From the NCBI GenBank assembly GCA_945903555.1, contig CAMDOJ010000128.1, forward strand, positions 1 through 5,209: a stretch of DNA of 5,209 nucleotides, read 5' to 3'. The stretch is from Chthoniobacter flavus. Lineage in GTDB: Bacteria > Verrucomicrobiota > Verrucomicrobiia > Chthoniobacterales > Terrimicrobiaceae. The notes beneath the pieces were generated by a model that searched no databases, was not told the origin of the DNA, and saw only the letters and a program-made list of their open reading frames with translations. Shown here one piece after another: positions 1-5,209 of the stretch. Position 1 is the stretch's first letter. Each line of letters begins with the position of its first letter. Made by a program: the position numbers and the translations under genes.

Positions 1-1404
1 GAAGTCGAGGACGACCCCAAAAAAACTCTCGCAACCCAACCCTCCAATCCCACTGCCGAGGGGTGGACCAAACTTTCCATGGAACCCGCGATATCCAAAT
101 GCCAACTTCTACTCAGCGAGGGCACAATCGTCGGAAGTTCGAAAAAGCCGCGTCCAGGTTCGAAACTGGAGATCATCACCCCTATTGGAACGGCGGATAT
201 CATGGAGGTCGTGACTACGAGCGGAGCTCCGGAGAACCGCGGCGCCTCTTGGCGAACCACTATAACCCCAACAGAAAAGCCCCACGAGTTTCGCGGAGTT
301 ATCCAAATCAGCAATGGATCGATTTTTTTTACGAAACCAAACGGAACCGGATCCGTCTCGATCGCGAGTGACTATAGTTTGCAATTTAGCGCCAGAGTTT
401 CCCCTCCGCACAATGTGGTTTTCTACGCTCTTTCAGCAACGCCAATGAGCCGTGAAAGCATTCAGACATTAGTTTCCATGCTGAGCGAAGTCGAATCCAA
501 GCAGATTTATTTTAAGCTCGGCCATGCCCCCACTGAGACATTGCTGGCCTCGTCAAATGAAACTTCTTCTCCAGAAATCAAAAATGCCAAAGCTGATTTG
601 AGTACACCACAAGCCGATCAAACTCTTGAGAGCTCATCGCCAGCAACTCCCCCAAGCAACGAAGATAAAATCGCCGACAAGGATGCCGCAACTCCAGCCC
701 TCAAACCCGAGCCAACCTCCGATTCCGCTGACGAATCCGTTGCTGAACAGACCCCTGCCCCACAGGAAGCGGCAACTCTTGCTGCATCGCCTCCAGCCCC
801 CAAGCCCGAGCCAACCTCGTTGACAGAAGATCTCAATGCCCTTTCGACCCAAGCCCGTGAAATCGCAGATTTGGGCACCAAACTCTATAAAGACAAACGA
901 TTCTTCGATGCTGTTATCATTTTCCGCCGCGCGCTTAAAGTTGCCCCCGACAACCTTTTTGTCATCGCCCATGTTGCGATCGCAAAAATTCAAGTCGGCA
1001 AAATAAGCGATGCTCGAGTGGGTCTTGAAAAAGTTCTCCTCAAGAAACCAAAAGACCTCTTGGTTTTAACTAACCTAGCCATTGTTTATTCAAGGTTGAA
1101 GGACTTCGACAAAGTGATAGCCACTCTCAACCTGATTCTTGAAATTGACCCTCAAAATGCGGTTGCACACCATGACATGGGGGTCGTCCTAGGAAAGACG
1201 GGAAAGCTCAAGGAGTCCGAAGAATACTTTCTCCGTAGCATCGCCCTTGATCCCAACTACACCAAGGCCCACCTCACTTTGGCCTCTTTGTATATGGACC
1301 AGAAACCTCCCGCTCTAGATCTGGCACGCAGCAACTACGAAAAGGCAAAAACCTTGGGAGCGGAACCTGATCTCCTGCTCGAGCGCCGACTGACCTCACC
1401 CTAG
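1..1404 (+). CDS. FecR-like / TPR repeat protein, 5'-truncated by window edge
   Basis: The frame is open from base 1 to the TAG at 1402-1404 (467 residues). The first ATG, at 79, is residue 27 and need not be the start; the N-terminus most likely lies outside the window. Residues ~36-70 (GTIVGSSKKPRPGSKLEI, then TPIGTADI) resemble the central part of FecR-type domains, which usually read KKL.PGS..EI.TP.G.A.IRGT; here the IRGT end is replaced by IMEV. Residues ~176-283 are a low-complexity Pro/Ala/Glu/Ser linker with a duplicated KPEPTS. Residues 285-318, 319-352, 353-386, 387-420 and 421-455 are five tandem TPRs with exact 34-residue spacing through the fourth, most ending in a P-[DKQN]-[NDY] turn. 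TPRs are protein-interaction scaffolds. The FecR-like part suggests an exported or envelope protein, but any signal peptide would be off-window. The partner is unknown. The TPR call is firm and the FecR call moderate. Confidence 0.85.
   Translation, partial: EVEDDPKKTLATQPSNPTAEGWTKLSMEPAISKCQLLLSEGTIVGSSKKPRPGSKLEIITPIGTADIMEVVTTSGAPENRGASWRTTITPTEKPHEFRGVIQISNGSIFFTKPNGTGSVSIASDYSLQFSARVSPPHNVVFYALSATPMSRESIQTLVSMLSEVESKQIYFKLGHAPTETLLASSNETSSPEIKNAKADLSTPQADQTLESSSPATPPSNEDKIADKDAATPALKPEPTSDSADESVAEQTPAPQEAATLAASPPAPKPEPTSLTEDLNALSTQAREIADLGTKLYKDKRFFDAVIIFRRALKVAPDNLFVIAHVAIAKIQVGKISDARVGLEKVLLKKPKDLLVLTNLAIVYSRLKDFDKVIATLNLILEIDPQNAVAHHDMGVVLGKTGKLKESEEYFLRSIALDPNYTKAHLTLASLYMDQKPPALDLARSNYEKAKTLGAEPDLLLERRLTSP
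694..819 (+). repeat. In-frame imperfect direct repeat in the linker of the TPR protein
   Basis: Two 27-base copies at 694-720 and 793-819 match at 24 of 27 positions by eye. They lie 99 bases (33 codons) apart, in the same frame, and both encode P-A-(L/P)-KPEPTS. The segment between them is also Pro/Ala/Glu/Ser rich. This looks like internal duplication that lengthened a disordered spacer between the FecR-like part and the TPR array. It is not a mobile or regulatory repeat. Confidence 0.7.
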
Positions 1405-1456
1405 TTTTAAGATGGTCTCTGCGTCGCTATAGCTCCGTACGACAAATCAAATCCGA
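1405..1456 (+). other. Short intergenic gap between TPR gene and DCC gene
   Basis: These 52 bases are the only clear non-coding stretch between same-strand genes. I see no GC-rich hairpin with a T-run. No purine-rich Shine-Dalgarno sequence sits in the 20 bases before the ATG at 1457. An 8-base palindrome (GCTATAGC, 1426-1433) is present but is too short to interpret. The gap is compatible with read-through transcription from the TPR gene. Confidence 0.5.
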
Positions 1457-1870
1457 ATGAAACCTCAGCTCATTTACGATGGCGAATGCCAGTTTTGCAT
1501 TAAAAGTGTCGCCCTTTTGAAGAGCGTGAGCGGAGATTCCATCGAATGCCGACCATCGAGTGATGCCGCCGAGGAACATCCAGAAATTCCACTCGAGGCC
1601 TTTAAAAAGGCAGTTCAACTCATTCGTTCAAACGGCTCAAACACATCGGCTGCAGAAGCAGTCCTCGAAGCCCTGACCCCACTATACCCAGCCGCCAAAT
1701 GGATTCACTCATGGTATTCTAAATCGTTGATCGTTCAATTCGCTCTCGAATGCGGATACGAATTTGTGGCCAACCATCGCCAACTTTTCTCCGAGCTCAT
1801 ACCTGATCGTGATAAGACTTCTCAGCTTGAATGGGAAAAAACGCGAGCGGGCAAAGCCCACGATCAATAA
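1457..1870 (+). CDS. DCC-family (DUF393) predicted thiol-disulfide oxidoreductase
   Basis: This is a complete 137-residue protein, about the usual length for the family. The N-terminus carries the signature LIYDGECQFC: D8 and the C11-x-x-C14 pair lie just after the first beta-strand, as in thioredoxin-like folds. Near the C-terminus, ALECGYEFVANHR (residues 96-108) matches the family's conserved Y-x-x-[IV]-A-x-x-R ending. No signal peptide or membrane segment is seen, so a cytoplasmic location is likely. The family is predicted to do thiol-disulfide exchange; its substrate is generally unknown and nothing here reveals it. The ATG at 1457 is chosen because it directly precedes the first strand and the DGxCxxC motif; it has no clear Shine-Dalgarno sequence. 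The gene follows the TPR gene by 52 bases and may be co-transcribed. Its last 74 bases overlap the convergent glycosyltransferase gene. Confidence 0.88.
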   Translation: MKPQLIYDGECQFCIKSVALLKSVSGDSIECRPSSDAAEEHPEIPLEAFKKAVQLIRSNGSNTSAAEAVLEALTPLYPAAKWIHSWYSKSLIVQFALECGYEFVANHRQLFSELIPDRDKTSQLEWEKTRAGKAHDQ

Positions 1871-3359
1871 GACGGCTTTGAGCCAGTAACACTAAATCCG
1901 GGCTCGACGGCGAGGAATTCGCTGCGGCATTCGCTATTTTCCAAAATGCCTTGGCATACCGGAACGCACTTGGGATTCGGGAGGTTGGCCACGGGCTCGA
2001 TTCGAGTTTATTCAGCGAGAAGTGGATTTTTTCTAAAACAGGATTTAGGGGACGACAGGCTTCCCAAGCCAACTTGGGCAAACGATTCAGAACCTCCAGT
2101 TGCCCCTGCCAAGTCAGACGACTGAATGCGATCGGTTGGTCAAAATCTATCAACGTAGGTTGAAATCGTGATTTCAGCACCGATGGCAAATCCCCCATGA
2201 CCTTCAGGCCGACTTGGGTTTGTCGATCAGCCTCAGCCGAGACATCGATCAACGAGGGGGCAATATAGACCTCTGGATAAAGGTGAGGAAACTGAAACCC
2301 CAGTGCCTGGAGATCAGGCATCACGTCCGGCATAGCTCGTGCAATGAGTGGAGTTCCCGACGCAGAGGCTTCCACAAATCCCATACCAAACCCCTCTTGC
2401 ACCGATGTCAAAAGCGCCACTTCAGCCACACGCAAAAGCTCATCAACTCGAGGTGCACCCGGCTTATCCAGAATTCCGAATCGCACATTCCATCCCCCCT
2501 TTTCGGCGGCGTTCTTTATCATCCTCGCATAGGGCAACTCGTCAACCGATGCGTTTCCTGATGTTGTCACAAAAATCGCATCTGGCCGTAACCAACGAGT
2601 TAGTAGAATCGCCTCAAGCAAGTTCTTGCGTCGTAAAAAACGGGTTGGACAGACCCATATCGGACCAGAAGTTTGCAACTCTTGATCGACCCATTTTTGT
2701 AGATTTCTTATTCGGATTGACGAAACCCTTTGCGGTCGAACCACGGGATTGGGCAGATGAAAAACGTGATCACCTATCGCGCCAGCCAACGATTTCCAAT
2801 CCGAGAGATTGATGGAGACTTGGACCGAGCGATCGGTAGACCCGAGCGTGATCGCTGCCGCTTTTTCGAGTGTGTTCCGCCCGCATCGCTCCATTTCCTG
2901 CCAACGCGCCCAGCGACCAGAACACCAGAAATCATGATGATGAAGGATGAGTGAGCTACCCGATTTTTCACAAAATCTCATCACCTCTTGATTCAAAATC
3001 ACATTCCTCGCTAGTCCGGGATTATGAAACCAAATCAAGGTGCGGTCCGCCTCCTGCTCCGGAATGACGCCCATCAAAGCGGCACGAATGCTCAATCCTA
3101 GCGAATCTGGATCCTGCGACTGCTCCGAGAAATAATCGAAGGCGGGCACTGAGAGAATCGCTACTTCCCCGCCAAGACCGTCGATAAGCGGGTGTTCCGA
3201 CTCTGGACTGCCGCTCAAGAGTGTCATTTTTTTAAAATTCTCAGGGGCGGATCGCAGAATGGAAGGCAATGTCAACTCGATGACCTTACACACACCGCCT
3301 GGTCGCCAGTGATAGTGAATCACCACAAGGTGTGAAAATGGAAAATCGGTTTTGCGCAC
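1797..3359 (-). CDS. GT4-type glycosyltransferase (group 1, GT-B fold)
   Basis: This is a complete 520-residue protein read from a GTG at 3359-3357 to a TGA at 1799-1797. The N-terminus runs straight into a Rossmann strand and glycine loop, LVVIHYHWRPGGVCKVIE (residues 11-28), the usual start of GT-B enzymes. The C-terminal domain shows the donor-binding features of GT4: a strand followed by PTRFLRRKN (238-246), where an Arg and K245 fit the usual R/K pair that contacts the nucleotide-sugar diphosphate. E322-GFGMGFV-E330 is the classical E-x7-E motif. About 80 residues after ~440 match nothing I recognise, and the last ~24 codons lie antisense to the DCC gene. The GTG is the only upstream choice: an in-frame stop lies at 3380-3378, and the next GTG codons (residues 12-13) would cut into the first strand. 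Donor and acceptor sugars cannot be read. Its divergent GT81-like neighbour suggests a shared pathway. Confidence 0.85.
   Translation of the reverse strand: MRKTDFPFSHLVVIHYHWRPGGVCKVIELTLPSILRSAPENFKKMTLLSGSPESEHPLIDGLGGEVAILSVPAFDYFSEQSQDPDSLGLSIRAALMGVIPEQEADRTLIWFHNPGLARNVILNQEVMRFCEKSGSSLILHHHDFWCSGRWARWQEMERCGRNTLEKAAAITLGSTDRSVQVSINLSDWKSLAGAIGDHVFHLPNPVVRPQRVSSIRIRNLQKWVDQELQTSGPIWVCPTRFLRRKNLLEAILLTRWLRPDAIFVTTSGNASVDELPYARMIKNAAEKGGWNVRFGILDKPGAPRVDELLRVAEVALLTSVQEGFGMGFVEASASGTPLIARAMPDVMPDLQALGFQFPHLYPEVYIAPSLIDVSAEADRQTQVGLKVMGDLPSVLKSRFQPTLIDFDQPIAFSRLTWQGQLEVLNRLPKLAWEACRPLNPVLEKIHFSLNKLESSPWPTSRIPSAFRYAKAFWKIANAAANSSPSSPDLVLLAQSRLIDRGLCPLAFFPIQAEKSYHDQV
3327..3340 (+). promoter_or_regulatory. 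AAGG ribosome-binding-like site before alternative ATG 3338
   Basis: AAGG at 3327-3330 lies seven bases before the ATG at 3338, in frame with the downstream GT81-type gene; a GTG at 3332 is also in frame. If used, this start would add 29 residues (MENRFCARIE...) and overlap the divergent GT4 gene by 22 bases. I prefer the ATG at 3425 because the family-like N-terminal motif begins there, but this site keeps the question open. Confidence 0.3.
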
Positions 3360-3365
3360 GGATTG

Positions 3366-3393
3366 AAAATACCAATTTCACGGACTTGCTCAA
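3366..3393 (-). promoter_or_regulatory. Candidate sigma70-type promoter for the GT4 gene, possibly leaderless
   Basis: On the minus strand, TTGAGC (3393-3388) and TATTTT (3371-3366) are separated by 16 bases, each matching four of six consensus positions. Only six bases separate the -10-like box from the GTG start at 3359, so a normal transcript start would fall on or next to the start codon and give a leaderless mRNA. No Shine-Dalgarno sequence precedes this GTG, which is consistent. Such weak boxes are common by chance, so this is tentative. Confidence 0.3.
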
Positions 3394-3424
3394 TGCGAAG
3401 CAACTCGGAAGATTGGTAGCGAAC

Positions 3425-4642
3425 ATGTCGGATTTCTACCAGCACGGCGGCATTGCCACGCTCCACCACCTCGGCAACCCAGATTACACCAAGCTCGAGA
3501 AGGAACTCAACGATCTCTCCCCGGCGATTGCTCTCGTGTTGCCTTGCCATGCCCGAGATCTGGATTCCCCTGTCCTTGCCGCCATCTTGGAGGAACTCAC
3601 TCAGACCCGATTCATTCGCCATGTCATTGTCGGCCTCGATGGAGCTGATGAGTCGCAATGCGATTTCGCCCGTTCGCTTTTTCAGAAACTCCCACAGGAA
3701 ACCGCGATCCTTTGGAATGACGGCCCTCGAATGAGCACCATCATATCTCAACTCGAAGACGCCGGCATGGATCCCGGCGCGAGGGGAAAGGGCCGGAATA
3801 TGCGGCTTTGCTTCGGGTATGCGCTATCCGCGACGGAGGCTTCCTTTGTCGCTGTCCACGACTGCGACATCGTGAATTACCGCCGCGAAATGCTAGCCCG
3901 ACTTTGCTTTCCCGTTGCCCATCCAGAAATGGCATTTGAAGTCAGCAAGGGTTTCAGTGCGCGCTTCTCCGATCGACTAAATGGTCGAGTGATGCGACTC
4001 TTGATCAGCCCGCTCCTGCGCGCCATGGAGGATCTGGATGGATTTCAGTCGACTCTCGGTTCCCTCCAAAACTTCCGTTACCCAATCAGTGGCGAGGTTT
4101 GCCTCCACCGCCGCGTTGTGAAGGAAATTCGCTTTCCTTCCGATTGGGGCGTCGAAACCGGAATGATGGCAGATGTTTTTCGCCTCTGCGAACCACATCG
4201 CGTTTGTCAGGTCGATATTGCCGAGACCTACGATCACAAACACCAAGACCTCTCCGAAAAAGACCCACTTGGTGGACTCAACAAAATGGCCTGCGATGTG
4301 ACACTTTGCCTTCTGCGAACGATTTCTGCAGGAACTGCGAGCCCCATTTCGATTGATCCCCAAAAGCTCGTCACCAACTACCTTCGAGTGGCACGCGAAA
4401 TGATGAGATTTTATTCGGCGGACGCCCGAATCAATCTCCTGCAATACGATTCCGCACTTGAAGATCAAACGGCAACCATGTTTGCCAGCGCCATTGCTCG
4501 TGCCATTTCTATTTTTTCGAGTGCCTCTGCCCAACCAGCGGGCGCGCCCGGATGGAGTGAAATCGAGGCCCGACTCCCCGGAACGGCCACTGCTATAGCG
4601 GAGGCGGTGCGACTCGACGAAACTCAAGCTGACCACGATTGA
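3425..4642 (+). CDS. GT81-like glycosyltransferase, similar to glucosyl-3-phosphoglycerate synthase (GpgS)
   Basis: From the ATG at 3425 this encodes 405 residues, ending at TGA 4640-4642. It is a GT-A fold enzyme. Visible landmarks are MSDFYQHGGIATLH (1-14), the strand AIALVLPCHARDL, WNDGPR (97-102), GKGRN (121-125), the metal-binding D-x-D as HDCDI (D146, D148), GRVMRLLISPLLRA (from 187), SGEV (222-225), FPSDWGVETG (~238-247), and QVDIAETYDHKHQ with H271/H273 as likely third metal ligand. This order matches retaining GT81 enzymes such as GpgS, which transfer glucose from a nucleotide sugar to 3-phosphoglycerate in glucosylglycerate synthesis. The donor and acceptor here are inferred, and related mannosyl or glucosyl specificities are possible. 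The start at 3425 is chosen because, as I recall, related proteins begin with a similar DF.Q.G.I.T.H motif; in-frame GTG 3332 and ATG 3338 would extend it. The 3' end overlaps coaE by 50 bases. Confidence 0.82.
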   Translation: MSDFYQHGGIATLHHLGNPDYTKLEKELNDLSPAIALVLPCHARDLDSPVLAAILEELTQTRFIRHVIVGLDGADESQCDFARSLFQKLPQETAILWNDGPRMSTIISQLEDAGMDPGARGKGRNMRLCFGYALSATEASFVAVHDCDIVNYRREMLARLCFPVAHPEMAFEVSKGFSARFSDRLNGRVMRLLISPLLRAMEDLDGFQSTLGSLQNFRYPISGEVCLHRRVVKEIRFPSDWGVETGMMADVFRLCEPHRVCQVDIAETYDHKHQDLSEKDPLGGLNKMACDVTLCLLRTISAGTASPISIDPQKLVTNYLRVAREMMRFYSADARINLLQYDSALEDQTATMFASAIARAISIFSSASAQPAGAPGWSEIEARLPGTATAIAEAVRLDETQADHD

Positions 4643-5209
4643 CCATCTCGTCCACTTGGGATTCCAAAACATCCAAGCTCCCGTCATTCCAAACCACAAA
4701 GTGAGCACGGGAGATTTTTTCTAAAGTCGAAGTCTGAGCTGCTAGGATCAACTCGGCAACTCGCTCATCAACTCCCCGAGCAACAACTCTCTGGATTTGC
4801 GTCGATCGCGAGCACGCCACCGAAATAACCCAAGAAAAATGCGCTTCTAAATGGTTTTCGAACAACAAGGGGATATCCACCAGGAGCGGACTGGCGGCAC
4901 CATCCCTCTTGGCGGCGAGAGTCATCCATCGCGCGCGCACCCTCGGATGAAGAATATGCTCTAACCGCGCCTTGGCTGTTGGATCCGTAAAAATCACTCG
5001 TCGAATCTCCGTCCGGTCAGGTTCGCCATTTTTGTCAAAAGCAGCTGGAGATATTTCCCGAATCACCTCCTCCCGCACATCGGAATCCCGTTCAAGAAGT
5101 GTCCTCGCCTCCGCATCTGCATCAAAAACCTCGGCATCAATTCGACTCGCCAGCATTCGACAGAATGTGGATTTCCCTGAAGCAATACCGCCTGTGATGC
5201 CGATAACTG
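4593..5209 (-). CDS. coaE: Dephospho-CoA kinase, N-terminus cut by window edge
   Basis: This enzyme phosphorylates the 3'-hydroxyl of dephospho-CoA with ATP, the last step of coenzyme A synthesis, in the cytoplasm. On the minus strand the frame is open from the window edge, giving 204 visible residues to the TAG at 4595-4593. The first are VIGITGGIASGKST, the P-loop (G6-x4-G11-K12-S13) with the family's typical GGIASGKST wording. The ATG at 5156 is therefore internal (residue 18), and only a few residues should be missing. Other CoaE landmarks follow in order: VFDADAEAR (27-35, D29/D31 at the CoA-substrate site), LHPRVRARW, LLVDIPLLFE (the lid-side PLLFE), an Arg-rich helix QRVVARGVDERVAELILAAQ, and AHFVVWNDGSLDVLESQV at the end, matching the usual A.FVI.N.G.L..L..QV. 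The length fits the family (~200 residues). Its last 50 bases are antisense to the glycosyltransferase gene. Confidence 0.95.
   Translation of the reverse strand, partial: VIGITGGIASGKSTFCRMLASRIDAEVFDADAEARTLLERDSDVREEVIREISPAAFDKNGEPDRTEIRRVIFTDPTAKARLEHILHPRVRARWMTLAAKRDGAASPLLVDIPLLFENHLEAHFSWVISVACSRSTQIQRVVARGVDERVAELILAAQTSTLEKISRAHFVVWNDGSLDVLESQVDEMVNRGQLEFRRVAPPPL

Noticed and set aside
63..371. 102-codon plus-strand open frame starting upstream of the ATG at 79
   Set aside because: It is a shifted frame across the FecR-like segment. Its product has no family likeness, while the frame from base 1 stays open into the TPR repeats.
634..993. 119-codon open frame on the minus strand opposite the Pro/Ala linker of the TPR gene
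   Set aside because: Its Gly/Trp/Ser-rich product is what antisense reading of a Pro/Ala/Glu-rich linker gives. The plus frame has real TPRs continuing through the same region.
1405..1456. Possible terminator or promoter between the TPR and DCC genes
   Set aside because: The only symmetry is the 8-base GCTATAGC and a weak GTCG/CGAC pairing. No GC-rich stem with T-run and no convincing -35/-10 pair could be supported.
2348..2812. 154-codon plus-strand open frame inside the GT4 gene
   Set aside because: It is antisense to the donor-binding region that contains E-x7-E; the product is low-complexity Pro/Ser/Arg rich, with no motif.
3286..3316. TTACAC ... GATAGT as a plus-strand promoter for the GT81-like gene
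   Set aside because: The spacer is 19 bases, both boxes match poorly, and it lies inside the GT4 coding sequence.
3977..4708. 243-codon open frame on the minus strand opposite the GT81-like gene
   Set aside because: It lies fully antisense to a gene with clear GT-A motifs and also runs into coaE in another frame. Its product is rich in Arg, Ser, Gly and Trp and has no recognisable domain. Best explained as a codon-bias shadow.
5154..5156. ATG at 5156 as the start of coaE
   Set aside because: The frame continues upstream to the window edge and encodes the P-loop GGIASGKST, without which the enzyme would lack ATP binding.

Overview
The window is almost wholly coding and carries five genes: two on the plus strand, one on the minus strand, one on the plus strand, and one on the minus strand. 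The first and last genes run off the window edges. No RNA gene, mobile element, CRISPR array or phage gene is visible. Base composition is moderate (about half G+C) and looks even from gene to gene. A large FecR-like/TPR protein, a DCC-family protein and a GT81-type sugar transferase together recall free-living, probably aquatic bacteria of the Verrucomicrobiota/Planctomycetota type. This placement is inferred from protein style, not from a marker gene, and is weak.

Layout. Bases 1-1404 (+) hold the C-terminal 467 residues of a protein with a FecR-like segment, a Pro/Ala/Glu-rich linker and five tandem 34-residue TPR repeats. After a 52-base gap, 1457-1870 (+) encodes a 137-residue DCC-family (DUF393) predicted thiol-disulfide oxidoreductase. 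Its last 74 bases overlap the tail of a convergent 520-residue GT4-type glycosyltransferase (3359-1797, -). A divergent junction follows. The next gene, 3425-4642 (+, possible earlier starts at 3338 or 3332), encodes a GT-A glycosyltransferase resembling glucosyl-3-phosphoglycerate synthase (GT81). Its 3' end overlaps by 50 bases the 3' end of coaE (5209-4593, -), dephospho-CoA kinase, which lacks only its first few residues at the window edge.

How the genes relate. The central divergent pair, a GT81-type enzyme next to a GT4-type enzyme, is the most interesting part. This combination could make a glucosylglycerate-type compatible solute and extend it with a second sugar, as described for mannosylglucosylglycerate synthesis. 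No phosphatase is in view and the substrates cannot be read from sequence, so this is a hypothesis. The TPR protein and the DCC protein may be co-transcribed. coaE belongs to coenzyme A synthesis and shows no functional link to its neighbours. Both convergent junctions are overlapping, so no room is left for ordinary intergenic terminators.
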